Shown here in pieces: positions 28,117-37,166 of a stretch of 37,242 bases of DNA. The first letter of the stretch is position 1. Every line of letters begins with the position of its first letter. Source of the DNA: Phycisphaerae bacterium (GTDB lineage Bacteria; Planctomycetota; Phycisphaerae; Sedimentisphaerales; Anaerobacaceae); contig JAUVVQ010000023.1 of NCBI GenBank assembly GCA_030604525.1, positions 1-37,242 of the forward strand. The letters are read 5' to 3'. The notes under the pieces are model-generated. The model searched no databases. It was not told the origin of the DNA and worked only from the letters and a program-made list of their open reading frames with translations. The position numbers and the translations under genes are program-made.

Positions 28117-30126
28117 ATGACTCGGAATATCGTCGTAACTTCTGCTTTGCCTTACGCAAACGGACCTATACATATAGGCCACCTCGTCGAATATATCCAG
28201 ACCGACATCTGGGTCAGATTCCAGAAACTATCCGGCAACCATTGCCTTTATTTCTGCGCCGATGACACTCACGGCACGCCTGTTATGATAAGCGCAAAAA
28301 AAACCGGCGTCACACCCGAACAACTCATCAAAAAAGTCTACGCCGAACACCGGAATGACTTCGCTCGATTTCTCATCGAATTCGATAATTACTACTCCAC
28401 TCATTCCCCCGAAAACAAACAGCTAAGCGAATACATCTTCCAAAGACTAAACCAGGCCGGCTCCATCACAAAAAGAAACGTCCGGCAGGCATACTGCGAC
28501 AACTGCAATATGGCGCTGCCAGACAGATTTATCAGAGGCACCTGCCCAAAATGTCACGCAGAAGACCAGTATGGCGACTCCTGCGAAGTCTGCTCCGCTA
28601 CTTACAGACCTACTGAGCTGATAAACCCCTATTGCGCAACCTGCTCAAAAACACCTACCTTCAAATCCTCCGAGCACTATTTCTTTAAACTCGCCGACTA
28701 CGAAAAAAAATTGAAAAGTCTCTTCAAAAAAGGACACATCCAAAAAACCGTCGCTAACAAGCTTAACGAGTGGTTCGATGCCGGACTGAAAGACTGGGAC
28801 ATCTCAAGGGACGGGCCTTACTTCGGATTCAAAATACCCGGCGAAAAAAATAAATTCTTCTATGTCTGGCTCGATGCACCCATCGGATATATGGCATCCG
28901 CAAAAAACTACGCTGAAAAAAACAATATCGACTTCGAAGACCTGTGGAACAATCCCGATAAAGAGTTGTATCACTTCATCGGAAAAGACATTATGTATTT
29001 CCACGCCCTCTTCTGGCCCGCAATGCTCCTCGGTTCCGGCTTCAAAACCGCAAACAAACTGTTCGTTCATGGGTTCCTCACCGTTAACGGACAGAAAATG
29101 AGCAAATCAAGAGGAACTTTCATAAAAGCGGATACTTACCTCAAATTCCTGAACCCCGAACACCTCAGATACTACTACGCCTCAAAACTTACCGACTCAA
29201 TCGACGATATTGATTTAAGCTTCGATGATTTTATAAACAAAATTAATTCAAACCTCGTCGGAAAATTCGCCAACCTGGCATCGCGTTCCGGACCTATGCT
29301 GAACAAAAAACTAAAAGGCCGCCTTGGCACTCTCGACAAAAAGGGAAAAATCCTCATTGGGAAACTCACTGAGCCCGCTCAGCAGATAAAAAATGATTAT
29401 GAAAAATTAAACTATGCCGCTGTCGCAAGAAACATAAGCAGACTCGCTGACCTCGCTAATCAATTCGTCGAAAAGCAGAAACCCTGGCTTACCATCAATG
29501 AAGACAGGGAAAAAACAAGGAATACCCTCACCGCCGTCATAAATGCCGTCAAAATCATCACTACTTACCTCAAACCAATACTGCCTCAGTTCGCCGAAAA
29601 AGTCCAAAAATTCCTCAACCTCGATGACCTCAATTTCCAAAATATAAAAGATACCCTCGAAAATCAAAACATAAACAAATTTGAAAGATTAGCTGAAAGA
29701 GTTGATAAGAAAAACGTGGAGAAAATGATGGAAGAAACCAAGGAAAACCAAGACCAAAATCAAAAGACTCAACAACCGACTAATCTCGAACCCCTCGCCC
29801 CGGAGTGTACCATCGATGACTTCGCTAAAATCGATTTAAGAGTAGCAAGAGTCATACAGGCCGAAACCATCGAAGGTGCTGACAGACTCCTGAGATTAAA
29901 ACTCGACGTTGGTGGACCTGAAAAAACCGTCCTCGCAGGAATCGCAAAAGCATATAACCCCGACGAATTAACCGGCAAGCTCATTATTTACTTTGCTAAC
30001 CTTAAACCCCATAAAATGAGTTTCGGCCTCTCGGAAGGTATGATTCTTGCCGCAGGCACCGGGGATAAAGACATCTTCATCCTCTCTGCCGACGCCGGAG
30101 CAAAACCAGGGCAAAAGGTCAGCTAA
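28117..30126 (+). CDS. metG: Methionyl-tRNA synthetase
   Basis: This 669-residue class I synthetase charges tRNA-Met. ALPYANGPIHIGHLVEY contains the HIGH signature (residues 19-22) and GQKMSKSRGTF the KMSKS loop (327-331). The connective domain carries two zinc knuckles, CDNCNMALPDRFIRGTCPKC and CEVCSATYRPTELINPYCAT, as in the MetG1 type. A helical anticodon-binding domain follows. Residues from about 565 to the end form an OB-fold tRNA-binding domain (FAKIDLRVARVIQAETIEGA), joined by an Asn/Gln-rich linker. AAGGA stands before ATG 28117, nine bases after ricT. It completes the tmk-holB-ricT-metG operon. Confidence 0.96.
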   Translation: MTRNIVVTSALPYANGPIHIGHLVEYIQTDIWVRFQKLSGNHCLYFCADDTHGTPVMISAKKTGVTPEQLIKKVYAEHRNDFARFLIEFDNYYSTHSPENKQLSEYIFQRLNQAGSITKRNVRQAYCDNCNMALPDRFIRGTCPKCHAEDQYGDSCEVCSATYRPTELINPYCATCSKTPTFKSSEHYFFKLADYEKKLKSLFKKGHIQKTVANKLNEWFDAGLKDWDISRDGPYFGFKIPGEKNKFFYVWLDAPIGYMASAKNYAEKNNIDFEDLWNNPDKELYHFIGKDIMYFHALFWPAMLLGSGFKTANKLFVHGFLTVNGQKMSKSRGTFIKADTYLKFLNPEHLRYYYASKLTDSIDDIDLSFDDFINKINSNLVGKFANLASRSGPMLNKKLKGRLGTLDKKGKILIGKLTEPAQQIKNDYEKLNYAAVARNISRLADLANQFVEKQKPWLTINEDREKTRNTLTAVINAVKIITTYLKPILPQFAEKVQKFLNLDDLNFQNIKDTLENQNINKFERLAERVDKKNVEKMMEETKENQDQNQKTQQPTNLEPLAPECTIDDFAKIDLRVARVIQAETIEGADRLLRLKLDVGGPEKTVLAGIAKAYNPDELTGKLIIYFANLKPHKMSFGLSEGMILAAGTGDKDIFILSADAGAKPGQKVS

Positions 30127-30145
30127 AAAAACATTTCACTCTGTC

Positions 30146-30167
30146 ATTCCCCCGCACAGGCGGGAAT
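30146..30167. repeat. REP-like palindromic element in the metG 3' region
   Basis: ATTCCCCCGC (30146-30155) pairs with GCGGGAAT (30160-30167) around a four-base loop, with two extra C on the left arm. This ATTCCCGC/GCGGGAAT palindrome type is scattered between genes in many bacterial genomes. Lying 20 bases after the metG stop, it may protect or terminate the transcript. There is no U-run, so it is not a standard intrinsic terminator. Confidence 0.55.
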
Positions 30168-30192
30168 CCAGACCTGTTTGAAAATACAATGT

Positions 30193-30220
30193 TTGTTTTG
30201 CTGTAAGCTCTTGGTATAAT
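30193..30220 (+). promoter_or_regulatory. Candidate promoter for the Minf_1886-family gene
   Basis: A consensus TATAAT lies at 30215-30220, with TTGTTT 16 bases upstream at 30193-30198. It sits 64 bases before the ATG at 30284 and just after the REP-like palindrome. Confidence 0.45.
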
Positions 30221-30283
30221 ACTAAAAAATTATTACACCGGATTTCTGCCGAAGTGTTGAGATAATTAAACCTCCAGCTTAAA

Positions 30284-30646
30284 ATGAACAATATGAAAAA
30301 GGGAATCGAAAAAATCGCAAGAGAAGACGGAAGGTACTCGCCGAAAGCTGTTCAATTCGTCTATGATGCACTTGGATACACTGCGAAAAATGTTACCGAA
30401 GAACCCGAGCACATCACCGGCCCGACCCTTTGCGAAGGTATAAGAAAGTTGGCGCTCGAAAATTGGGGAATGCTCGCCAAACTCGTCCTAAACTCCTGGG
30501 GAATTAAGAACACCAGAGATATGGGCGAAATCGTCTATTTGTTGATTGAAAACAAATGGATGAGTGCCCAGCCGACAGATAACATCGATGATTTCAACGA
30601 TATATACGACTTGCAAACCACATTCAAAAAAGATTTTGAATTCTAA
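30284..30646 (+). CDS. Minf_1886-family small conserved protein
   Basis: This is a 120-residue soluble protein. GIEKIAREDGRYSPKAVQFV near the N-terminus, then LCEGIRKLALENWGMLAKLV and WGIKNTRDMGEIVYLLIENK, match the Minf_1886 family known mainly from Planctomycetes, Verrucomicrobia and relatives. The function of the family is unknown. It appears all-alpha with an acidic C-terminus (NIDDFNDIYDLQ). A second in-frame ATG at 30293 could also serve as start; neither has a strong ribosome site. It has its own likely promoter and stands alone between metG and the zinc-ribbon gene. Confidence 0.75.
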   Translation: MNNMKKGIEKIAREDGRYSPKAVQFVYDALGYTAKNVTEEPEHITGPTLCEGIRKLALENWGMLAKLVLNSWGIKNTRDMGEIVYLLIENKWMSAQPTDNIDDFNDIYDLQTTFKKDFEF

Positions 30647-30742
30647 CTTTTCCTGCTCACCGCTCGAATAAGTCGCTCTAAAAAACTTTTCGTAAAACAC
30701 TCAATTCAAAAATAAAACATCAAAACTTAATCCTGATTTCAC

Positions 30743-30771
30743 TGGACTCTCAAAAAAACCTTAGCTATAAT
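30743..30771 (+). promoter_or_regulatory. Candidate promoter for the zinc-ribbon/RNase HI-PurN unit
   Basis: TATAAT at 30766-30771 follows TGGACT (30743-30748) at 17 bases. The ATG at 30884 is about 110 bases downstream, leaving a long leader in which no obvious structure was seen. Confidence 0.45.
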
Positions 30772-30883
30772 GCTTGGTTTTAGAGAAAATACAAAAGTTT
30801 TCCTTGCGGACGTGTGCAAAATTAACATAATAAAACAGTGAGCTGTTTAACAAGTTGATTATGAACTGATAAAAGGTAAATAA

Positions 30884-31615
30884 ATGGGACCGGTATTAGA
30901 TGGTCTGATAAAACTGCAAAGCGTTGAAAATAGACTTAGGGTTGTTAAAGGAAAACTCACAAGATGTAGAAGAAGTGTGATTATTCAGGAGAACCAGGTC
31001 AGAACCCTGCAAAATTCCCTCAAAGCTAAAAAGGAAGAAATCCAGCTCGAAAAAGTTCAATCCGACAGACTTGAGCTTGAACTCAATTCAAGAGAAGGGG
31101 AAATTACAAAACTAAGAGCTTCGCTGAATTCCGCCAAAACAAACAAAGAGTACTCCGCACTGCTTACACAATTAAACACCACTAAAGCTGATAGTTCCAA
31201 AATCGAAGACCAGACCCTCGATTTACTGAAAAATATCGAAGCGGATGAAGACGAATGCAGCGAAATTAAAGAGCAAATCGAACAGCAAAAACAAAAACTC
31301 GAACAAATCAGGAAAGAATCTGAAACCTCCGCCGAAAAGTATCAGAAAGAAATAAACCAGGTCGAAGACGAATGGAAGCAGGTAGCGAAAAGCATACCCG
31401 CCGGTAACCTGGAAATCTTCCAAAGAGTTGCAGAAACATACGATGGAGAAGCTATCGCCGTCGTCGAAGAGCATGGCGGAAATAATAAAACATACATTTG
31501 TGGCGGGTGCTTTATGGGCATCACCGCTGAATCTGTCAATCTGCTGTTGACAAAAGATGAGATAATCAGATGTCCAAACTGTACAAGAATTCTTGTGCTC
31601 CGGAAAACCGAATAG
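30884..31615 (+). CDS. Coiled-coil C4 zinc-ribbon protein (zf-RING_7/CT398-like)
   Basis: This is a 243-residue protein. Residues about 10-180 form a long, charged, heptad-patterned helical hairpin (for example IQLEKVQSDRLELELNSREG). The C-terminal domain has four cysteines, two in YICGGCFMG and two in IIRCPNCTRIL, forming a C4 zinc ribbon. The build matches the zinc-ribbon family that includes chlamydial CT398/CdsZ and mycobacterial Rv2229c. Its molecular role is not settled; links to secretion and flagella are reported for some members. AAAGGT precedes ATG 30884. It is next to an RNase HI gene, as in mycobacteria. Confidence 0.85.
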   Translation: MGPVLDGLIKLQSVENRLRVVKGKLTRCRRSVIIQENQVRTLQNSLKAKKEEIQLEKVQSDRLELELNSREGEITKLRASLNSAKTNKEYSALLTQLNTTKADSSKIEDQTLDLLKNIEADEDECSEIKEQIEQQKQKLEQIRKESETSAEKYQKEINQVEDEWKQVAKSIPAGNLEIFQRVAETYDGEAIAVVEEHGGNNKTYICGGCFMGITAESVNLLLTKDEIIRCPNCTRILVLRKTE

Positions 31616-31700
31616 TAAACCCGCCTAAAAAGCAACCCCTGAAAAATAAAAAATAGCGACTCTGCCTTTATCCGATTTCTGATTTTAACGGGAGCAAAAA

Positions 31701-32771
31701 GTGACAGAAACCACTAAGCACATTATCGCATACACCGACGGCGGAAGCAGAGGGAACCCGGGGCCCGCCGCCGCTGCCTTCCTCTTGAAAGATGAAAATA
31801 AAAAAAATATCCTCGAAAAAGCAATATGCCTCGGCGAAAAGACAAATAACTTCGCCGAATATACCGCAGTTATCGAAGCTCTAAAAGATGCAAAAAAATT
31901 CAATGCCGGGGAAATCACGCTCTTCACCGACAGCGAATTGCTCGTAAAACAGGTAACCGGAAAATATAAAGTAAAAAGCGAACAGATAATGCCTCTCTTC
32001 CAAAAGGTTATTGAACTAATCAACGATTACAAAAGCTGTGAAATCAAACATATCACCCGCGACAAAAACAAAGAAGCTGACTCCCTTGTGAACCAGGCCT
32101 TGAACCTCAGAAAAAATATTGAAAAGAAAAAAACCGAAGAACCGAACAAAAACAAAATCCGGCTCGGAGTCCTCATAAGCGGAGGAGGAACTACACTGAT
32201 GAACATCCTGCAATACATAAAAGATGAAAGATTAAACGCCGAAATCCCAATCGTTATCAGCTCACGCTCTGACGTCAAAGGAGTCCGCAGAGCTGAAAAC
32301 GCGGGGCTGAACGTCGAAATCATCAGAAAAAAAGATTTCTCCGACATAAACGAATTCAGCAAAGAAATCCAGAAAAAACTCACTGATGCAAACGTCGAGC
32401 TCGTCATACAGGCCGGCTGGCTCTGCCTCTGGGAAATACCGGAAAAATACCGTGACAAAGTGATGAATATTCACCCCGCTCTCCTGCCGAGCTTCGGGGG
32501 AAAAGGTATGTTCGGAGAACACGTCCACCAGGCCGTTCTCCAAAAGGGGTGCAAAGTCTCCGGCTGCACCGTGCATTTCTGCAGCAACCAATACGACACC
32601 GGACCTGTTATCATACAAAGAACCGTACCCGTAAAAGACGATGACACTCCAGATTCACTCGCCAAAAGAGTCTTTCAGCAGGAATGCATCGCTTACCCGC
32701 AAGCTATAAAGCTCTTCGCAGACGGAAAAATATCTGTAAAAAATGGAAAAACCGAAATCGATAACTCCTGA
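31701..32771 (+). CDS. Fusion of ribonuclease HI and phosphoribosylglycinamide formyltransferase
   Basis: This 356-residue protein has two complete enzyme domains. Residues 7-134 are RNase HI: Asp13 in YTDGGSRGNPG, Glu53 in NNFAEY, Asp77 in FTDSELL and Asp127 in NKEADSLVN form the DEDD metal site that cuts RNA in RNA-DNA hybrids. A Lys/Glu-rich linker (about 137-152) leads to a PurN-type domain (153-356). That domain opens with LGVLISGGGTTLMN, and carries Asn256 and His258 in MNIHPALLP and Asp299 in YDTGPVI, the catalytic triad for formyl transfer from 10-formyltetrahydrofolate to GAR. The start is GTG 31701 with GGGAG at good spacing. No stop or frameshift separates the domains. The combination is unusual. 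Confidence 0.9.
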   Translation: MTETTKHIIAYTDGGSRGNPGPAAAAFLLKDENKKNILEKAICLGEKTNNFAEYTAVIEALKDAKKFNAGEITLFTDSELLVKQVTGKYKVKSEQIMPLFQKVIELINDYKSCEIKHITRDKNKEADSLVNQALNLRKNIEKKKTEEPNKNKIRLGVLISGGGTTLMNILQYIKDERLNAEIPIVISSRSDVKGVRRAENAGLNVEIIRKKDFSDINEFSKEIQKKLTDANVELVIQAGWLCLWEIPEKYRDKVMNIHPALLPSFGGKGMFGEHVHQAVLQKGCKVSGCTVHFCSNQYDTGPVIIQRTVPVKDDDTPDSLAKRVFQQECIAYPQAIKLFADGKISVKNGKTEIDNS

Positions 32772-32789
32772 AATCATCGCTTCATAAAT

Positions 32790-33245
32790 ATGAACAGACT
32801 CCAGAAACAGGTAATGAAAAAATTCATCATCGTAACCACCGCTACCATAATTGCTGTCGTCGCTCTCATCAATTTCAGGCATTGGATTAATCGCTCAGAG
32901 GCCTTCAGGGCAATGGAGCATCTGGGCAAAGTCGTCCAAAATTACCGAGATAAAACCGGCTCACTGCCTCCACAGGAGTATGTGGATAATATTAAGGAAA
33001 ACCTGCAGGGACAAGCAAGACTCGGAAAACTATATTACAGAGCTCAGTGGATTAACTACGACGACCCGCCGGAGACAATCATTGCTTATACACAAAAAAA
33101 ATTCCACTCAATCTTCCTGGATGATGGATTCATCGTCCTCAGACTAAACGGAAATGTCCAATGGCTCAAGGAAAAAATATGCAAAAAAATCCTTGAAAAA
33201 CAGCAAACACCTGAAGAAATCCAATTCCTCAAAACAATTCCCTGA
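32790..33245 (+). CDS. Small membrane-anchored protein of unknown function
   Basis: This 151-residue protein has one N-terminal hydrophobic helix (MKKFIIVTTATIIAVVALIN in the shorter form), followed by a charged soluble domain. No family is recognised. AFRAMEHLGKVVQNYRDKTG SLPP resembles the post-helix region of prepilin-like (type II secretion G-type) proteins, where a helix is followed by an N-Y-x-x-x-x-G-x-x-P motif. No prepilin peptidase site is evident, though. ATG 32790 gives an MNRLQKQV extension before the helix; ATG 32814 is an alternative. It lies 18 bases after the RNase HI-PurN gene and converges on clpC. Confidence 0.6.
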   Translation: MNRLQKQVMKKFIIVTTATIIAVVALINFRHWINRSEAFRAMEHLGKVVQNYRDKTGSLPPQEYVDNIKENLQGQARLGKLYYRAQWINYDDPPETIIAYTQKKFHSIFLDDGFIVLRLNGNVQWLKEKICKKILEKQQTPEEIQFLKTIP

Positions 33246-33299
33246 AACCTATAACAGCACTTCGACCCAGCACAAAAATGCTTACCCGCAGAGCTTCCG

Positions 33300-35810
33300 T
33301 TATTGATTCTTGCTGACCACCTCTTTGACCCCCTTGTCCTTGGGCTTTGTTACCTTCTCACCCTTGAAATTCAGATGTTCTTCATCCTGAACATCAACCT
33401 TTATCTGATTCTTCCCCTTGAAATCCTCTCGAAGCATCGCTTCTGAAAGAGGGTCCTCGATATAGTGCTCTATCGCCCGGCGCAATGGGCGGGCGCCAAA
33501 TTCCGGATTATAACCTTTGTTAATCAGAAATTCCTTCGCCGGCCCGCTCAATTCAAGCGCAAAACCGTGTTCACTGAGACGTTTGAATACCTTCGCAAGC
33601 TCGTAATTTACTATCGTCTGCAAATCTTCTTTCGTCAGGGAACGGAAAACTATTATATCGTCAAGCCGGTTTAAAAACTCAGGCCTGAAATGACGCTCTA
33701 CCTCCTTTTGAAGCATCTCTTTCATCTTCTCATAATTCGCTTCAGGTGTCTTCTTGCCGAAACCGAAACCGCTCTGATTCTTAATCAGCTCCGCTCCAAT
33801 GTTGCTCGTCATTATGATTACTACATTCTTGAAATCTATCCGACGACCAAAACTGTCGGTCAGATGACCATCGTCCATTATCTGCAAAAGTATATTATAT
33901 ACGTCCGGATGCGCTTTCTCTATCTCATCCAAAAGCAATACTGAATATGGCCGACGTCTTATCCGCTCAGTCAATTGTCCGCCTTCTTCATACCCAACAT
34001 AACCGGGAGGCGCTCCGACAAGACGGCTGACATTATGCTTCTCCATAAACTCGCTCATATCAAGACGAATCAGGGCACTCTCGTCCCCGAACATAAACTC
34101 CGCTAACGCCTGACCAAGCAATGTCTTACCGACACCGCTCGGGCCGAGAAAAATAAAACTGCCCATCGGACGATTCGGGTCCTTCATCCCGCTCCGGCTC
34201 CGGCGAACCGCCTTCGATATCACTGTTATCGCATCATCCTGCGATACTACACGCTTGTGAAGCTCGCTCTCAAGCTCAAGAAGACGCTGGGCCTCTTTCT
34301 TCTCTAAGCGGGTGAGCGGGACGCCCGTCATCTTACTGACTACCTCGGCTATCGTCTCAGTGTCAACTACGCCTGTTATCTCTCGATTATCTTCATACCA
34401 TTTCTTCCGAAGCTCCGCCTTCTCGGATAGAAGCTGTTGGGCCTCGTCACGAAGAGACGCCGCTCGCTCATAGTCGGCATTCTTCACCGCCTCATCTTTC
34501 TCACGTTGAAGCTTCTCTATTTTCTCCTCCATCTTCGCCAAATCAGGCGGAGGCGTCATATTCTTTAATCGAACCCTCGCTCCTGACTCGTCGATAACAT
34601 CTATCGCCTTATCCGGAAGACACCGACCAGTTATATAACGCGTCGAAAGCTCAACCGCCTGGTACAACGCCTCATCTGTAAAACGAACTCGGTGATGGGC
34701 TTCATAACGGTCCCGAAGTCCTCGAAGTATATCGAGCGTCTCTTCCTTCGTCGGGGGTTCCACTATTATCGTCTGAAAACGCCTCTCAAGAGCTCCGTCT
34801 TTCTCGATATTCTTTCGATATTCATCTAACGTCGTCGCACCAACACACTGCACCTCGCCCCTCGCAAGGGCCGGCTTCAAAACATTCGACGCATCTATCG
34901 CCCCTTCCGCTCCTCCAGCCCCGACTAAAGTATGAAGCTCATCTATAAACAATATCACATTCTTAGCACGCCTGACCTCATTAATTACCGCCTTAATACG
35001 CTCCTCGAACTGACCGCGGTATTTCGTACCTGCTACCATCATCGCAAGGTCAAGAACTACTATTCGCTTATCGTTCAATATCTCCGGCACAGACTTTTTG
35101 ACTATCTGCTGACTCAAACCCTCTACAATGGCGGTCTTACCAACGCCGGCTTCCCCTAACAATACCGGATTGTTCTTCCTTCGACGGCAAAGTATCTGAA
35201 TCAACCGCTCTATCTCGTCCTGTCTGCCGATAACAGGGTCAAGCTCGTTATCCTTCGCTAATTTCGTCAGGTCTCGTCCAAAACTGTCAAGCGCAGGTGT
35301 CTTGCTCTTGGATTTACCCTTGACGTCCGATGGCCCCATCTTCATTCCGAGGCCATTCGGCCCGGAGTCTATCCCTGCTCCAAGAAGATTCAATACCTCC
35401 TGGCGAACATCTTCGAGCTTCAGGCCCAGACTCATCAATACCTGGGCCGCTATACCCTCGCTCTCACGCAATATACCTAACAGAATATGCTCCGTACCTA
35501 CGTAGTTATGATTAAGTGCCCTCGCCTCTTCTATCGCATATTCTATCACCTTCTTCGCACGGGGGGTCTGAGGAAGCTTGCCCATCGTTACCATATCAGG
35601 ACCGCTCTTTACCTGCTTTTCTATCTCAAGACGAAGCTTCTTGATATCTACATCAAGATTCTTTAACACCGTTGCACCGACTCCGCTGCCTTCCTTCACC
35701 AAACCAAGAAGTATATGTTCCGTCCCGATATATTCGTGATTGAATCGCTGGGCTTCCTGATTCGCCAGTGCCATTACCTTTCGTGCCCTGTCTGTAAATC
35801 GCTCAAACAT
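33300..35810 (-). CDS. clpC: ATP-dependent Clp protease ATP-binding subunit ClpC
   Basis: This 836-residue Hsp100 unfoldase feeds proteins to ClpP. Two N-terminal Clp_N repeats start [20 protein letters not shown] and [20 protein letters not shown]. The first AAA+ domain has GEAGVGKT (about 218-225) and [16 protein letters not shown] middle region contains a UVR-type coiled coil ([20 protein letters not shown]). The second AAA+ domain has GPSGVGKT (about 556-563) and [13 protein letters not shown], with a GFGFGKK segment where the ClpP-docking loop is expected. The tail [20 protein letters not shown] is the D2-small domain. Length and order match ClpC rather than ClpB. GAGG precedes the ATG on the minus strand. 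No CtsR or CIRCE operator was recognised. Confidence 0.96.
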   Translation of the reverse strand: MFERFTDRARKVMALANQEAQRFNHEYIGTEHILLGLVKEGSGVGATVLKNLDVDIKKLRLEIEKQVKSGPDMVTMGKLPQTPRAKKVIEYAIEEARALNHNYVGTEHILLGILRESEGIAAQVLMSLGLKLEDVRQEVLNLLGAGIDSGPNGLGMKMGPSDVKGKSKSKTPALDSFGRDLTKLAKDNELDPVIGRQDEIERLIQILCRRRKNNPVLLGEAGVGKTAIVEGLSQQIVKKSVPEILNDKRIVVLDLAMMVAGTKYRGQFEERIKAVINEVRRAKNVILFIDELHTLVGAGGAEGAIDASNVLKPALARGEVQCVGATTLDEYRKNIEKDGALERRFQTIIVEPPTKEETLDILRGLRDRYEAHHRVRFTDEALYQAVELSTRYITGRCLPDKAIDVIDESGARVRLKNMTPPPDLAKMEEKIEKLQREKDEAVKNADYERAASLRDEAQQLLSEKAELRKKWYEDNREITGVVDTETIAEVVSKMTGVPLTRLEKKEAQRLLELESELHKRVVSQDDAITVISKAVRRSRSGMKDPNRPMGSFIFLGPSGVGKTLLGQALAEFMFGDESALIRLDMSEFMEKHNVSRLVGAPPGYVGYEEGGQLTERIRRRPYSVLLLDEIEKAHPDVYNILLQIMDDGHLTDSFGRRIDFKNVVIIMTSNIGAELIKNQSGFGFGKKTPEANYEKMKEMLQKEVERHFRPEFLNRLDDIIVFRSLTKEDLQTIVNYELAKVFKRLSEHGFALELSGPAKEFLINKGYNPEFGARPLRRAIEHYIEDPLSEAMLREDFKGKNQIKVDVQDEEHLNFKGEKVTKPKDKGVKEVVSKNQ

Positions 35811-35864
35811 TTTATGCCTCTAAAAAAACCAACCTTCTTTACCTATTTAATACTCCCCAAACTA

Positions 35865-35892
35865 ATTATAACACATATACAAGCTATGTCAA
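35865..35892 (-). promoter_or_regulatory. Near-consensus sigma70 promoter of clpC
   Basis: On the minus strand, TTGACA (plus-strand 35887-35892) and TATAAT (35865-35870) are both perfect and stand 16 bases apart. They lie about 55 bases upstream of the clpC ATG, so clpC probably has substantial house-keeping expression. Confidence 0.8.
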
Positions 35893-36303
35893 ATCAATAG
35901 AACAACCAGTTGCATCCAAACGCTTCAAATATAGTATATCCTTAAAAGCCCGTTAGTGTTCGTTTACCGGACCGCCTGTTTTTCTCCGGATTACTTTCGT
36001 ATCGACAAAAAAAACCTTCAACTTTCCTTCTATTCCTCGAAAATCGCCGATTTTAGCCCAATCCGCCGAAGGCGGCTCAAACTAAAATCTCCCTGCTCGC
36101 TTAACTCCGAATTTCCACTATATCAAGTTACCTGTGAATTATAACACGACAACGGAAATTGCGGGGAAAATTTCAAGGAAAAAACCAGCCCGAACAATGG
36201 CGATGAATATAAATCCTTGTTTCTTGACCCGATAAAAACTATCATATATTCCCGATACGCTTTATATTGACCGCTCTAAATAAATACTGCAGGAGGAATA
36301 AAA
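35893..36303. other. Divergent intergenic region between clpC and the last gene
   Basis: No gene is supported in these 411 bases; the short plus-strand frames lack ribosome sites and family features. It holds the palindrome at 36049-36089. Near 36224 there is a TTGACC and further on TATATT (36245-36250) at a short 15-base spacing, a weak promoter candidate. AGGAGG at 36291-36296 is a perfect ribosome site for ATG 36304. Confidence 0.5.
36049..36089. repeat. Large imperfect palindrome (41 bases)
   Basis: GATTTTAG (36049-36056) is the exact reverse complement of CTAAAATC (36082-36089). Inside lies CCGCC-GAA-GGCGG (36063-36075), separated from the outer arms by six unpaired bases on each side. 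It could be a transcription-pausing hairpin, a protein-binding site or a mobile REP-like element. It is not followed by a T-run on either strand. Confidence 0.55.
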
Positions 36304-37137
36304 ATGATGGAAACCTCAAAAAAATCTCTATCAGCCCTTTATATATTACTGTCTCTGCTCATTACAATACCCCTTTGGGCTCAAAATCAGCCGACCGAAC
36401 AGGACGAGCTGCTGAAGATAATCCCCGCCGATTCTCTCCTCGTGCTCCGTGTTAACAATTTACAAAACACAATCAGCCAAATCGACCAGTTCATCCAGGG
36501 CGCTTCACCTCTGCCTATGGGCGCCTCGATGCTCGTCCGTATGCAGTTGGCGGGACTGCTTGCCGACCCTGCACTCAGCGCTCTGAATATGACCGGAAAT
36601 TTCACCGTCTTCGTTATGCTTCCTTCAAAATCCGCTCAACAACCGCAGTTGCCGAAACCTGCTGTCTTTGGACTTATACCCCTGGCAGACTTCAACGCCT
36701 TCACACAGCAAAATCAAAACTGCTCGGATCCGGACGAAAAAGACGTCGCAAACATAACCTCGAAAAATATGACCGGCCAGGCCTCAAAAACTATAATCAA
36801 AAAAATCGGAAATCACGCAATCTTATCGACCGCTGATAACTACGACCAGCTTGTAAACATAGCAGACAACGTCACCTCGAATGCTGATTTCACTAAAACT
36901 CTAACCTCTCAGGAATCCGAAAAGGCCTTAAACGAGCCGGTCTGGATTTATCTTAACTTCGCACAAATCTCAAAAGCCATCTCTCCACAAATTATACAGC
37001 AACTGCCGGCTATGCTAATGATGTTCAACAAAAGCTCACAAAACCTGCCAATCCAGCAACCTCAAATCGAACAAATCGTAAATATAATAAGCGGAATAAA
37101 TTACCTGTCTTTAACCAGTACTGTCCCATTAACTTGA
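36304..37137 (+). CDS. Secreted protein of unknown function, probably truncated
   Basis: This is a 277-residue exported protein. After MMETSKKS, a hydrophobic stretch (LSALYILLSLLITIPLWAQN) forms a signal peptide cut near residue 22-24. The mature part starts LLKIIPADSLLVLRVNNLQN and continues with long amphipathic segments, faintly resembling DUF3352-like periplasmic proteins. It stops in SLTSTVPLT, in the middle of what looks like a beta-strand run. The base sequence changes to A/T-rich at that point, so the gene may have lost its 3' half. Proteins with this opening usually seem longer, but this could not be checked. AGGAGG precedes the ATG at good spacing. No specific function is proposed. 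Confidence 0.65.
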   Translation: MMETSKKSLSALYILLSLLITIPLWAQNQPTEQDELLKIIPADSLLVLRVNNLQNTISQIDQFIQGASPLPMGASMLVRMQLAGLLADPALSALNMTGNFTVFVMLPSKSAQQPQLPKPAVFGLIPLADFNAFTQQNQNCSDPDEKDVANITSKNMTGQASKTIIKKIGNHAILSTADNYDQLVNIADNVTSNADFTKTLTSQESEKALNEPVWIYLNFAQISKAISPQIIQQLPAMLMMFNKSSQNLPIQQPQIEQIVNIISGINYLSLTSTVPLT

Positions 37138-37166
37138 GACTTTTTTAATATAACTATTTTAACTAT

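Noticed and set aside
31616..31700. RNase P RNA gene between the zinc-ribbon and RNase HI genes, as in some actinobacteria
   Set aside because: The gap is only 85 bases and shows no conserved RNase P RNA structure.
33246..33299. Shared terminator between the converging genes at 33245 and 33300
   Set aside because: No convincing stem followed by a T-run was found in this short gap on either strand.
35811..35900. CtsR or CIRCE heat-shock operator upstream of clpC
   Set aside because: Neither the tandem CtsR heptad nor the CIRCE inverted repeat could be found; only a consensus promoter is visible.
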